A stretch of 64,000 bases of DNA from Rhynchospora pubera (taxonomy: Eukaryota; Streptophyta; Magnoliopsida; Poales; Cyperaceae): assembly GCA_028095005.1 (NCBI GenBank), contig CM051460.1:285364238-285428237 (forward strand). The letters run 5' to 3'. Below the pieces are notes generated by a model that worked only from the letters and a program-made list of their open reading frames with translations, was not told the origin of the DNA and did no database searches. The translations under genes and the position numbers were made by a program. Positions 24,844 through 37,261 of this stretch are shown here, in pieces; the first letter of the stretch is position 1, and every line of letters begins with the position of its first letter.

Positions 24844-27327
24844 ATACGTACATTGTACAAATCAATTGAAAATGTGACTAAAAACAGGAAGAACGTTCTA
24901 CATTATTTTCTGTGTGAAGTGTACAATTTAATCAACTACAGAAACTCCAACTTCACTTGAGCCAGTGATCTCTAGTGGTAAGCTCTCAGCCCCTAATACC
25001 ATTTATATTGGATTAGGCTAAGTGTTGCTGAACTGACAGGTGGAAGCCAAGGAGGCCACGTGGAAGCGCAGGAGGTTGATTTGTGTTGGAAACCTCTCTC
25101 TGCACTGGGCGATTTCTCCATTCGACAGCGCATACACAAAGTCTTCTCAATTTGAGAGAGGGTTTATGATTTGATTTCTCTTTTTAATCCCACACAAAGA
25201 GGTCTCTTTGGGTGACAGGTTGCACAAGAAAACGGGTTCCATTTGGGCTACGGTTTGTGAGAGTTCTACATGCATGTATTTTCCACCAAAATTATAATTA
25301 TGGATGAAAATTATATATACAAGCATGTGAGTTTTAATAATCCGTTAAAACAGAAAAAAAGTTAATTTTTTCAGAAATAAAATTAGAGGGAAAAAAAATT
25401 CTGTAAATCTATTTTTTTTTTAAGAAACAAATGTTTCACCCATCGAATTTTAAATATATATAAAATATTTTGATCAAATTTTGAACCTACATTCCTCTTT
25501 CATTATTTATACGGTGAACAGAAATTGTAAATCAGATTTGAATCCTAATCAAATGAACAATACGAGTTCAAGTCTTGTTACGAAATTATGTCCATGATTG
25601 AAATTACCAATTTATAATAAGCAATTCACAACAAATACGTTCGCATATGTTTATCAAACACCTTTTGAGATGATTGATTGGGGTATACCTAACTACAAGG
25701 CAATCGCGTACAATTTAACTACGATCGTCACTACGTGACAGTTTTGGTGGTGTGGTCGGAAATAAATTTAACTACAATCGTCACTGAGCTTTTGATGTTT
25801 TGAAAATAAAATTAAAATTAATTATTGGAGATTAAAAATATTATTCATAAATGAATAAGAATAAATTAGTATAGATTAAGAGTGTCATTTTTAGTGGTCT
25901 CGGGTCAGAAATAAATTTTTATGCGAATTTGCGTACATATATTTATAAACTGGATAACAATAAAATTATCTCAAATAATGCAAACTAACTTATTTTTAAT
26001 TATTTATATTTTTTTTTTCAAATTTCGAATGACTAATAATGACTATTTAGAAATATTTCTAAAAACATCTCTCCCTATATGATTGAGCATAGTGTTTCGA
26101 TAATTTTAAATAATGTTTTTAGTAATTATCCGGAAGAAAATTTTCTACGATTTCTCTTATATCACCACGAAACTTATACGTCATTAAGTCTTAATATTAT
26201 ACATCCCTTGCTAATTTTTATGTTGTAGAAAATTTGAGGGACAAATTCAACAGTGTGAAAATTTCATATTCCACAATTTATGTTGACGAAGTTTTAGTTT
26301 TACAATTTTCCAGCGCCGTACTTCCACCGTAAATTTTCCTGTGGCTTGGACAAATCCACTTGTTATGTCGCTCTCCTCTCAATCTTTCATTGGGTTAGAA
26401 CTATGCTATATGTACCCTCTTTGTACCGCATATCTGTGACAAAGGTAAAAATTGAAGACTCATACATGATAGCCAGTAGACTTAGCTTCTAAAAAGTAAC
26501 AGGAAACTAAAATCAAAGACTCATACATTCATAAGATATCAAAATAAATAAATAAATAAATTTTGTAAAAATATTGCCATAGTAATAGTAATAAAAAAAT
26601 GCCATTCTTATCGAGAGTGTTGACAAAATTTAAAGATCAGAAGTGACCTAATATCTCTACATTTCTTTGTTTTTTTTTTTCCTTTCTTTCAAAACAAAGC
26701 AACTGTTTCATATCTTAAAAGTTAAAAATTGTGACAAGCAATATTAATATTAAAATTTTTGTAGGTATGGAACATCAACACAATTGATAATTTACATAAT
26801 TACTTTTTTATTATTGTCATAAAGTATGTAAAAATGATATGAAACCCAAGTAAATGCTAAAAATTTGAACAAATGTGTCAATTAATTTATAGTCAAAGGT
26901 TATATATTTCTCGTATCCATTCATGAAACATTTTGCTATTATTTCTATAGAATTGTTCATATAACTGTTTTATTGGTTATGTAGCTCCATTTGTACTTAA
27001 AATTCAATTCACAATATATAACTTTGCATCGGTTGATTCGGTTCACATGATAAGTGGGTTCTTAACATGTCGTCTTCAACTTTTCATTACTTTATAACAT
27101 TTATAATGCACTAAACTGAACTCATTTTTATCATTATCCATGCCACAAGGACCCAGACACATTTCTGGGATACCTTTCGGGTGTAGTTAGCAATAACAAA
27201 GCTTTGAAATAATTTACTTATACCAATCAAATACTCTTCTACAGTATAATAAAAAATCAATACTCTGTACACAATCAAATTCGTCTGATATTTCTCTCTC
27301 TCTCTCTCTTTCTGTGGCGTTTCTACC
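24844..27327. other. Intergenic between divergent RPA-like and M48 genes
   Basis: Contains the upstream regions of both genes. Immediately before the M48 start is a TATA-like TATAATAA near 27244 and a CT-dinucleotide pyrimidine patch at 27292-27313. No other feature is recognised in the AT-rich middle. Confidence 0.45.
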
Positions 27328-30300
27328 ATGGCTTCCTCCCTCCTCCCTCCCCGACCCGTTTCACCTCTTGTTCCAACCCGTGCTGTCTCTCTTTCCCTGA
27401 ACACCTTAGAAAAGAAGTTCACTGGGTCCCTACCAATCAACAAGATTAGAAGTTCAATAAGATGTAAAAGATTACAAATCCGAGCTGTTGGAGCTGCTCC
27501 AGTGGTTTCTAGTAATCTCGAAGCAGATGATTTCAGACACCCACTTGATAAGCAAGTATGAACTCAGTGTTAATTGTTTTTCTAATTTCTTATATATTTT
27601 CCTTAGATTAGGTAGATCATGGTAAAATTGGAAATATTCTAGTTCTCTTTGCATCAGTAAATACAATATTTTGGTGCAGAATTTTTTTTTTTTTTTGTAT
27701 TATTGTATTAAGTCCTATTTCTGAGAAAGCTCTTTGTTCATCTAATCATTTTTTCCTTTATGGTCAATTGTGCAGAACACATTACTCTTTAGAGCTATTC
27801 CTGGGCTTGATGAACTTGGGAAGGCCTTGATTGGTACAATACAATTCACTTGTCTTTAATTCAATAATTCACTCTCTATTGTTGACATCAGTGCATTGTC
27901 AAGTACATGTTTGTTACTGATCAGACTAGCATCATATCAACCTGCTTCACATTTTTATTCTTTTTCTTAGGCAGAACATAATAAGGCCTTGAGTCCAATG
28001 GTATTTATTCACGTATCATACCAGTACTGTACCGTACAATTCCAAAATTTAATGTGCTGTCATAGTTTCTTCTATTTTCTCTTTTTCTCCAGTAGTTTGT
28101 TTTCTAAAACCACACATTATGACATTAACAATTGATATATGAATTTGGATAAACAATGCTTAGAACAGGTTCATAATCTCTCAGCTTAAGGCGGTTCATA
28201 TTTTTATTGATGCGTTTTCTATTCAGGTTTCCTCTGTTTGACCAAAACTCAATTAAACAGAAAAAAGTTAAAAATAAGATAAAAAATGTTGCCTCGCTGG
28301 TACCTGATATTCATACTGGTAAAAGAGGAAGGTGTTGTTTCACAGTTTCATTAGTTAATTATAGTAAAATTCCATACAAAAAAGTACTGCTCATTAAGGT
28401 GACAGAAAATAGGGTTTGAATTTATTCAAAGTTTGATTTTGATTTTGATTTTTTTTTTTTTTATGTAGGACCGGTTTCTGAGCAGATTATGCTTCTTCAG
28501 AATATCGGAACATCCATACAAGTCTCCGAAAATCAGGTACTTTTCAGATGTACAGATGAAATTTCTTCACAATTTCCTTTCTAGTTTATGAAAACTTACC
28601 GAATTCGGGAATCAGAGACTTGGAGGTTTAATAAGATTCCTGGGGAAATATTATATTTTTTAAAAAGTGCATGAGGTAGATTGACCAGCTCTTTCTTATT
28701 ATTTACTTTCTTACTATGAATTGGGGGGGAGGGGGGGGGGGGTTATCAAGGATTTGTAGGCTATACAACTGAATATATTCCTTAGCCAATGTTTTATTCT
28801 ATTTCTTCTGCTTCTCCCTATTTTCAACAGCTGACAGATCTTCATCAACTATTGCAAGAAGCTGCCAAAATATTGAACACAGAAGCTCCTGATCTGTATG
28901 TGCGTCAGAACCCCGTACCAAATGCATACACTCTAGCAATCAATGGAAAAAAACCATTTATAGTAGTTCATACCAGTCTAGTCGAGCTCCTCTCAAAAAA
29001 GGAACTGCAGGTAATGTTCAATTCTTTTTTACAAGCTTGGCCAGAATTCCATCAAACAACAATGGTGAACAACTCACAATTGAATTTATTTAGAATTGAT
29101 ATGCATCATCTATATGGTCAAAGAGTAAAAACACTTTAGATTAAATTAAATAGCTAGGAAAAAAAGGAATATATAAGATTAGAATATGTTGCGATACTAG
29201 ATATACCAATGGCCTGAACTGGCCTCTAGGTATATTTGCCAATTATTTTAAGTTCCTTTATGCTTAGGCTAACAAATATCTTCTGCTTTAACTTTTTGCT
29301 CCACTTTTGTGGGTATGTTGTTATGAACAGGCTGTTTTGGCACATGAATTGGGGCACTTAAAATGTGATCATGGTGTATGGCTCACATTTGCCAATATTT
29401 TAACACTTGGAGCATACAGCTTACCTGGTAAATTAAGGCGAATATTCTATTATTAGGAAATTTTGTAGATATTCTGTAGTAGTTGCAGTATGTTTCAGTT
29501 ATTCTAGACCTAATCTTGGTTGAAATGGAAATGATACTCTAAAGGCTACCAATTGATATTTTTTAGGAACTTGAGGGATGATAATAGTATCAGTGTACCG
29601 AAAATCATTTAATTTTTACATTTTATTACTCATGAAAAACTTTTATGGTGCCTCTGTGATGGTCATAAGTTTCTCAACCAGTTTTCTAGTCGAGGTTACT
29701 GATCCACTTTCCAAAAAATTGTCACTAACATGAAATTATTTCCTTTTTTTTAGGGTTGGGGTTTATTGCTAGTTTTTTAGAAGAGCAGATGTATAGATGG
29801 CTGAGAGCAGCTGAGCTCACTTGTGATCGGGCTGCTCTTCTTGTAGTGCAAGATCCCAAGGTACCTTGCTTTTTCTATATCGACTGACCTATTGTTGGAT
29901 AAATTCATTTCAAAAGGTTACCAACAGCACAATTGTTACATGGTGAAGAAGACAGTGCATGTTATTACTATATTCTGGACAACAGTTTCAAGACGATTTA
30001 TAGAAAAAGAAACTTCTTCCCAATAATTGTTCGCAAATTTTTTATAGATGATTATGAACTAATAGTACAATTCGAGTTGGTCAGATTTGACAACAATGCG
30101 CTTATTCTGTCATAAATCATCATTTGAGTCGGTGAAACTATTTGAAAATTTTCTTTATGAGGAGAAACTTTAAAAACGGTCTAAATGTTTTATTTTGTAT
30201 GTGGATCTGTTCAAGAGGTCGTCATCTCAGTTCTGATGAAGCTGGCAGGAGGTGCCCCTTCTCTTGCTGATCAACTCAATGTAGATGCTTTTTTGGAGCA

Positions 30301-30825
30301 AGCACGGACCTATGACAAGGTGTCGTCTAGCCCTATCGGTTGGTACATAAGGTCTGTCTTGTTATAATTTATCATCTTCATCACTCATTATACTGTGTTT
30401 CTTTCAGTTGACAAGGTGTCGTGTAGCCCTGGCTTGTATGCACAAAAGAGGACAAGTAGTCATTTTTTCTTCTTCCGTCAGAAAAATAGGAGTGGCCTTA
30501 TCAACACAGCTTAAATTGCAGCAAGCATTAAGGCCAATCTGTTTTTTGACTAACTTTTTAGTTCGTTATTTGTAGAGTTTTTGGAATTAGAAACTCCAGA
30601 TCTTGAAAAAGCCCAATTTATTGTTCAAATATTTGAGTAAATCTCAATTTTTTCGGCCATGCTAATAAGAAATTTGTATTTACATTCTATTCTTGATTCA
30701 GAAATGCTCAGAACAGGCAACTGTCACACCCTTTGCCCGTTTTTCGGGCTCGGGAAATTGATGAGTGGTCAAGGAGTTCTGAATACAAGTCTCTCTTAAG
30801 CCAGGCCATCAGGAAAGAAATGTAG
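27328..30825 (+). CDS. PGM48: Plastid M48 metallopeptidase, plastoglobule PGM48-like
   Basis: Eight exons join in frame: 27328-27555, 27776-27833, 28469-28536, 28831-29010, 29331-29427, 29754-29860, 30218-30351 and 30702-30825, giving 331 residues. Family M48 enzymes are membrane-associated zinc endopeptidases; the Arabidopsis counterpart (At3g27110, PGM48) sits on plastoglobules and acts in leaf senescence. Residues 1-~55 are rich in Ser, Arg and Pro and poor in acids, as in a chloroplast transit peptide. The zinc motif HELGH is at 183-187 and the third ligand is in AAELTCDRAA (E231, D235). A short hydrophobic stretch lies between them (TFANILTLGAYSLPGLGFIASF). The C-terminus ends in a conserved REIDEWSRSSEYKSLL block. 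Length and exon order look normal. Intron 7 holds a partial echo of exon 7 at 30412-30440. Nothing suggests loss of function. Confidence 0.93.
28723..28742 (+). repeat. Guanine tract (G7-A-G12) in an intron of the M48 gene
   Basis: A run of 7 G, one A and 12 G lies 89 bp before exon 4 on the transcribed sense strand. It could form a G-quadruplex in RNA or the displaced strand. Run length is also a typical site of sequencing error. Confidence 0.9.
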
Positions 30826-33399
30826 CTTTTTGAAAAGGTGATGATGAGCTGGGTTCTTGAGCTCAAACAGTTTTTGGATCATATCCTATTAAATGGATGC
30901 ACCTATATATAGTTATCTAATACTCTTTTTTTTTTTTCATCAGTTTGAAACGCATTCTGTTGTCAACAAAGGTGAGCTTAAAGATGAATTGTTTCATCAT
31001 CACAAGTTGGAGTAAGAACAAATAGTGTAGACTAGAAATAGAAAGGTTTGGCATTCTATAGATAGGCAATTAAAAGACTTTTTAATGTGTAAATAAACAG
31101 TTGTACAGTGGATCGTTTGCTCATGTGGTCTTTTTTTTTTTCTTTATACAAAATTACAAGGGGTTGCTTATTTGCTCCATAATTTTACTTTTGTATTTTG
31201 ACCTCTTTTGTTAGACAATCGGAATTGCCAGAATAAGCCCTTGTAACTAAATAGCTTATAAAATAAATTGCGATTTAATGACTTGACTTTCAAACTATAA
31301 ATAAAAATGTGTGCGTTTTCAAACTATAAATAAAAATGTGTGCGTGTCGAAAATTGATTTGTTAAATCTAGCCCAACACGGCAACACTTTCTGCAACTTG
31401 GATTTAGAAAAATGATTTGTGCAACGTAAAACTCTGTTAATATACGTGTGACGAGTTTTAACGCTTACAGTCTTTAATTTAAAAAAAAAAAAAAAACGCT
31501 TACAGTCTTGACGGACAGATAGAAGTTATTTTGGCAGTACATTGTTTTGCTATTTCATTTTGCGTCTCCTTTCTATTTTGAATTTTGATATCCATCGTGT
31601 CTCAGTCTCTTTGTGTGCCGTTCGGAGGCCATCGCCCTCCTCCTCCGTAGCATATCCTACGTAACGTGTTTCTCCTTTCCTTCTCCTACTGGTCACACAT
31701 CCTCAAACTGGCCCCACATCCTCCGTGCGTTCCTCCTCTTGTTCGACTGGTTGGTGTTAGTAGAAAACCCTATATTTGTTACTGGCCAAACCCTCTCCTA
31801 GTCTCCTACTCGAGTCTCCTAGATCTGCTCTCAATTAGTACTGACATCGCTCTCATAACCATTCAATTTTGGTTTAATAGTGTTTTTTTGGCTCTTAAGA
31901 ACATTCTCCGGTGATTCAATTTCGTTATTTTTTTAAGAAATTCGTTGGCTCCTAGAACCAACCTTTTTCTTTGTTAAATTCATGATTTTTTTTTTTATCT
32001 TTACTTAATTCTTTTCCTTTGATTTTAATTTGGTTGTTAACATTTTTTTTGGAACATATATGGTTTTTGGTTTTTTTATGGCTCTGATCTTTGAGGCATA
32101 CTGACAAACAAGTTGTGAACATTGTTTATTTATCCCAAATCCAGCTACAGCGTTATTGTATACAATTTTAGAATAAAAAACCACAATGTTTGTTGAAATT
32201 TATGTCCCTCAATTGTTTAATATAAAGTGAGTTGGGGGCATTGTGTTATGTCCCGAGTTGAATATAACTAGAATTTGAATCTATTTTTGATAGTTTTATA
32301 AATAAAAACGAAATAAAAAAAATAAAATAAGAAACATAACGATAATGATAAAAGAGAATAAAGAAAAATTGTTGTTGTATTTCTGATATGATAATCAAGT
32401 ACAAAGCTTTAACTTAAATAGTCTAATAACGTTATAAAAGAAAACGTTATTGAAAATGAAATAATATGCATAAATGTAAAGATACAATATAATCTTTTCT
32501 AAATCAATCAAACTTGAAGAATAATCTTTGTCTTCTTGCCTTGATTGGATTCTTCATAATTGAAATGATTAAATTTCTATTTTGCACAATTTAGAATGGG
32601 TCATGACTCATGACACATTGTTTATATTCTATAATAATAATAATTAACCTAATTGTATGGATAACACTAAAGAGTTCTCAATTTGTCCAATGATTCATAT
32701 TTCTTCCGTTCATATTTCATCCTATTTGAAATTTAATTTGCCCATTTCAGACTCGTAAGGTACTATCCGACTAGAGGCCTTTACACTATGCATATATAGT
32801 TACTAAAGTTTCATTACCATCAGTGCCCATAAGATACTTGACAATTTGTTTCAATGACAACGAAACAAAATGTTTTGTACAGGGAGATCTATCCTCCTTC
32901 ATTAGATTAAAATTTTTGTAATTTGATGTGTAATGTAGGTTGATTCCATGCTCTTGAGAAGCCACACAATCTGGACATCAGCTGGTCATGGCGTGAAGCA
33001 GTTTAAAATGTATATATTACATCAGTTCGAAAAGGTAAAAGTTCTTCATGGTGCTAACTATATTCATCTGTGCAGAATGTTGGCTTGTACTATATTTATC
33101 ATGTCGGCTTTAAAAAAAAATAAACTGATTATTATTGTTCTTATCTTTTTTTTTTTTTGCATTTGTTAAAAATAAAAATAAATGTTAGGCCTTATTTTCA
33201 AGGGCCAAGCAAAACTAGAAGATGTTTGTTACTTATGCTACATTAATTAGTACATTTCAATCATTTTGTTATTTATTCTGATTTTAAATTTTTTATTTAC
33301 TTGCTAATACTTATAATCATGAATACACCCGATTTTTTTAATATAAAGGATAATTTAATAAAAAATTTTAAATAGAACCATGATTTATTTATTCATTTT
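30826..33399. other. Intergenic right of the M48 gene
   Basis: Contains the M48 3' UTR, a 28-bp tandem duplication (CAAACTATAAATAAAAATGT units at about 31290-31345), and a tiny poly-A insertion flanked by a 15-bp direct repeat at 31460-31509. No gene recognised; the frames at 31613-31914 have no identifiable domain. Confidence 0.4.
31460..31509 (+). mobile_element. Poly-A-only retro-insertion with 15-bp target duplication
   Basis: AACGCTTACAGTCTT occurs at 31460-31474 and again at 31495-31509. The 20 bases between are TAATTT followed by a pure A run. This is what an extremely 5'-truncated target-primed reverse transcription event would leave. Confidence 0.6.
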
Positions 33400-34215
33400 T
33401 AATAAAATTCATGATATAGCAGACTTATAAAGCCCGCTATACTCTCACTCTTTATAGCGAGCTTATGAACACTACTATATAGCATAGCATGGGTCAAAAG
33501 CCCGCTATAGGCCTTATAGCGGGGTTCAAATCCTCGCTATAAGACTTAACTACACAAGCAAGTGGATGGATTGGTCGTTGCTCAATTTGTTAGGATTTTG
33601 TGTTACTACATTACTTGAGTTCATCCAACACATTTTTTTTTTATATTGGTAATCAATGGACGATATTAATCAAACTATAGAGCTGTTTTTGAAATTTTTA
33701 GGTCCATTGATAATTAATGATGATTATGACTAATGGTTGTATTTCTGGATAAATTTTTAAATTTGTTGATTTTATGTGTGAATTAATGTTATTTTTTGTG
33801 TGAATTTATGAATTTTCTTCGATTTTGTTTTATATAAATTGTGATATATTTATGTGTTATTTATGGCTAGCAAATTAATTTGGGCTAAGCCGGTAGCAAC
33901 AGAAATATTAAATTTTTAATTATAGGTCTTGTAGGGCGGATTTTTATAAAAGGCAGCTGTTAACAAGGATTGTTTACGGCAGTGGTTTACAATAAACAGT
34001 TGTAAAAAAGGTTTTCTACGGCGGTTTTTAATAAATAACTGCCTTAAAAAATAGTGACGTCACTATCTTTTATGAAGGTTATTTATTAACAATCGCCGTA
34101 AAAAACCAGAAAAAAACTTCGGGCTGTTTCTTGAAGGAACGACAATTACGGCGGTAGTTTTTTTTTTTTTTTTTAGACAAACTAAATAGCGGCTATCTAG
34201 TAGCAATTCGCAATG
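33400..34215. repeat. Cluster of inverted short repeats (transposon subterminal-like)
   Basis: Copies of AGCCCGCTATA and its inverse (TATAGCGGG, TATAGCGAG) occur at 33437-33545. TTTACGGCAG / CTACGGCGG motifs with their inverses occur at 33970-34160. At 34017-34100 two ~34-bp arms flank the perfect palindrome ATAGTGACGTCACTAT. Such subterminal arrays are typical of CACTA or MULE ends, but no terminal repeat or target duplication could be set. Confidence 0.5.
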
Positions 34216-34501
34216 TAGCAATGTAGTTTTTTACTTTTTATAACACCTTAAACACTGCTCGACGTAATTCGCAATATAGCAAGTTAGGGGTGTGTGTTTC
34301 ATTTAAAAAAAACAGTTGATCGAGTATTACTTCCACATACATACTAGTAACATAATTAAGCCGCAAACCTTAAAAAATTGGGAAAAAAAAAATTACATTA
34401 CCACTTCAGACACTATACTACCCAAAATCACAGATATAACTTATTGAAATAATAAAAGGAAAATAAGTAGTTACGTACGCACAAAAACAGAACTAGCTAA
34501 A

Positions 34502-36880
34502 TCAAACATTCATGTCTTCACCTGCCTCATTCTTCTTCTCAGGTTCGCAACTGGGATGGGTGGGTTTGGGCCTATTAAGGATGCCAGCATGTGTAAGCAA
34601 TGCCCATATTTGTGTAATTAATTCTTGCTTTTCTAAAATTTTCTCATGACCCTTCACATTATCGGATGGAGCGATGAACAACATCATCTCTGCCCAAAAC
34701 TCAGACAACATTGTCCACACTTGCTTTCCCTCCTCATCATGCTTAACTAGCGCCTCGGCCAGCTTGACACCTTTTCCAACTAGTACAAATTTTTCAAGGG
34801 ATATTAAATTAGACATTGCATAATCGCAACGATCCTTTCTTATAGGTTTCAAACCAGAGGATTTATCAATTAAAAATATCTCTTCTCTCACGCTTTTGTA
34901 CATTTTCTTACTCCACCGAACCTCTTCAGGTAATAGTTCAGGATGGCAAGCCACTAGAGAGAGGCAATAACTAGACAAGGCTAAAGCCACCTCTCGCTTC
35001 TTCTTCTCAGAGTCATCGTTATGTTGTGGAGATTGGGGTTCTGTGTGGATGTGGGTTTTGGCCCTTTTGGGATTCAGGCAATATTTAATCAATTCTTTGA
35101 GTATTTGAGTCGCATTCTTGGTGGGTTTTGCAAGTTGTTGTTGATGTGGAGATTTTTGGTGGTGAAAGAGGGTAGTAGCAATGTGCCAAACAAGGATGGC
35201 CTCTGTGATACTTATATGAGGCCAACGAAGATTCATCATATTCTCTACAAATTCATGGCTTCTCAGTGAAGTTTCTCCACTCGTGAGTTGACCACCACTG
35301 TTTTTCAAAGATCTTAGTATAGCTTCTTTTACATCAGTACTGTGAATTACAACTGGAACTTCTCCTTTCCGGTTTCTTTTAATGCAAAAAGTAGTTTCCG
35401 GTTTGGTATCAAAAAGTGAGTAGTGAATTCTTGCTTGCTCGACATTCTTTACAATTGATAGCACAAAATCTTCAAATCGATTGAGTAGTTTTTCCAACAT
35501 AGATGGCGTCGAGCTATGAGTTTTTTTCCATTCGGAAGGGTTTTCAATGTATCGTCTAACAAAATCAAGGTTGGACTTGTGGTAGAAAAAGAAGGCTGCC
35601 CAACCATTATAATATTGGACATAACCGCATGCGGACACAAGTAGGAATGTTATGGCTTGATCAAGCAAATAGAATATTTTCGCCACCAGAGTACCGCTTG
35701 CAAAAATGCTAAAATCATTAAAGCAATTATTGTTTGCTGTATCTTGCGGTACATATACAAGAAATGTATATCTTTTTTGAAGTAGCATGGAAACAGCAAT
35801 GGACAAGAGAAGGTACGTTCCAACACTCACCACGATCATGTAACCAATCATATCAGCCAGCAGTACAAACCCCCCGAAATATTTATAAATTTGTACCTTA
35901 GTTTGTGAAAATTCTTGAACGAACTTCAGCTCATCATGAATAATACAGAATACCCTCTCGCTGGGTTGTTTCTCTCCTCTGCTTACTTCTGTCTCTGAAT
36001 CTCCAATTAACCCTTCTAGTACAAAATTAAGAGCCTTATTGTTTCCCTCCTCAACTACTGGGAGATTAGCAAATCTTCGCCTCAACATTTTTGCCAAGGC
36101 AAATGATAGACAAGAATCGCGCCAATTGGGGTGTGCCATGGTAAATTCACTATCTTCAGATGAGTTCTGGAAAACTCTGCCAATCGTGATAACCCCTTTT
36201 GATTTAGGCTTGTCGTCATCAGGGTGGTAACCAAGGTGCCAACCATTCTCGCAAATGGTTATCTCATGATTTTCCTCGCCCATAACAATGTATTCACAAC
36301 TGCTCATGGGTGTGGTCTTGTAATGATCTTGAAGCATGATTCTATTCATAAAATCGTGAATAAGGTTGGGGTTTCTTCCTAGTAAATAGGACTTCTTGGC
36401 TTTCTTGGAAGCTATTGCCTTCATGATCTCATAGGTAATACAAACAGCGCAGAGGACCAAAAGAATCGCCCTCAATTTATTTGGAGGTACATAGCCATAG
36501 ACAAGATAGCTCACCCAGACTAACCGCGCCAATTGCTCTGCTGAGTTTCGTGCTTCCCATGTGGAATCACCATCATACACCCGAAGGACTTCAATGAGCA
36601 CCATCCAACTGAGAATCAGTTGAGCCCTGCCTTGTAGGTTATTTTCCTTGGCTTGCGAGAATAGGTAGGACATGAGCGGCAGGAAAAGGGTATAAGCTGA
36701 TGATATGACGACGCCCGACTTTTTGTAAGTGAACTCAATATGAGTTCGATGATTGAACAAAAGTAAAAACTTTTGGGCTGCAACACCTGCAATGGTAATC
36801 GCAATGAAGGTGGAGGTCATAACCATTAAGACCTCCGCGGCGAGTTCACTGGTGCAAGAATACTTCTGGTTTTCATTCAT
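34502..36880 (-). CDS. DUF4220/DUF594 integral membrane protein
   Basis: One uninterrupted 792-residue frame without introns, as usual for this family. The N-terminal DUF4220 part has about five hydrophobic segments (~13-35, 55-75, 86-101, 117-131, 136-153). Two more lie in the middle (around DMIGYMIVVSVGTYLLLSIA and FYLLDQAITFLLVSACGYV). The C-terminal DUF594 block is recognisable by SLEKFVLVGKGVKLAEAL, WAEMMLFIAPSDNVKGHEKI and QELITQIWALLTHAGIL. The family is expanded in monocots, often in tandem; its biochemical role is unknown. A TATA-like CTATATAT lies ~80 bp upstream of the start (36959-36966, minus strand). A charged low-complexity linker (~620-640: HTEPQSPQHNDDSEKKKRE) precedes DUF594. 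The ORF is intact. Confidence 0.9.
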   Translation of the reverse strand: MNENQKYSCTSELAAEVLMVMTSTFIAITIAGVAAQKFLLLFNHRTHIEFTYKKSGVVISSAYTLFLPLMSYLFSQAKENNLQGRAQLILSWMVLIEVLRVYDGDSTWEARNSAEQLARLVWVSYLVYGYVPPNKLRAILLVLCAVCITYEIMKAIASKKAKKSYLLGRNPNLIHDFMNRIMLQDHYKTTPMSSCEYIVMGEENHEITICENGWHLGYHPDDDKPKSKGVITIGRVFQNSSEDSEFTMAHPNWRDSCLSFALAKMLRRRFANLPVVEEGNNKALNFVLEGLIGDSETEVSRGEKQPSERVFCIIHDELKFVQEFSQTKVQIYKYFGGFVLLADMIGYMIVVSVGTYLLLSIAVSMLLQKRYTFLVYVPQDTANNNCFNDFSIFASGTLVAKIFYLLDQAITFLLVSACGYVQYYNGWAAFFFYHKSNLDFVRRYIENPSEWKKTHSSTPSMLEKLLNRFEDFVLSIVKNVEQARIHYSLFDTKPETTFCIKRNRKGEVPVVIHSTDVKEAILRSLKNSGGQLTSGETSLRSHEFVENMMNLRWPHISITEAILVWHIATTLFHHQKSPHQQQLAKPTKNATQILKELIKYCLNPKRAKTHIHTEPQSPQHNDDSEKKKREVALALSSYCLSLVACHPELLPEEVRWSKKMYKSVREEIFLIDKSSGLKPIRKDRCDYAMSNLISLEKFVLVGKGVKLAEALVKHDEEGKQVWTMLSEFWAEMMLFIAPSDNVKGHEKILEKQELITQIWALLTHAGILNRPKPTHPSCEPEKKNEAGEDMNV

Positions 36881-36958
36881 GGCTTTAATTAGATTATAAC
36901 TTCTGTATTTCTAGGTGGTTGTTTTGTAGTTTAGAACCAAAACTGAGTATTTGGGTGG

Positions 36959-36966
36959 ATATATAG
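36959..36966 (-). promoter_or_regulatory. TATA-like element of the DUF4220 gene
   Basis: CTATATAT on the minus strand about 80 bp before the start codon, a spacing that fits a TATA box plus a short 5' leader. Confidence 0.5.
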
Positions 36967-37122
36967 TTTGCCAGATTTTGGGACAGTAGCCAGCTGCCCA
37001 GCTAGTTTATTGCATTGATATTGACCAAGTCGATGTGACTATATGGTTTTCTTATAGGGTGTTGCTTTATTTGAGTATAGGGTGATTGTTGATGTTTTAG
37101 TTTGTTTAATTCACTATTGGTT

Positions 37123-37261
37123 CCGTTTGGATGGTGTGGGAATAAGAAGAATAAAAAAAGAAGTATTGAGAAGTGTGTAATTTTGTGAAGAGTTTGGATT
37201 GTTTATAATAAATTTGAGAGTAGAAAAATACTGTTTTCTTATTCTTGCATCCATCCAAACG
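37123..37261. mobile_element. MITE copy 1 (CCGTTTGGAT ends)
   Basis: Ends CCGTTTGGATG and CATCCAAACG are inverted repeats. The internal segment GTTTATAATAAATTT and a GAGAAGTGTGTAA stretch are shared with the element at 41598-41774, so both are copies of one family. Confidence 0.65.

Noticed and set aside
24960..25010. Possible SINE (A-box-like TAGTGGTAAGC)
   Set aside because: No B box at the expected distance and no A-tail or target duplication.
27111..27443. 110-codon minus-strand frame over the M48 leader
   Set aside because: Shadow of the CT-rich leader and transit-peptide exon on the opposite strand.
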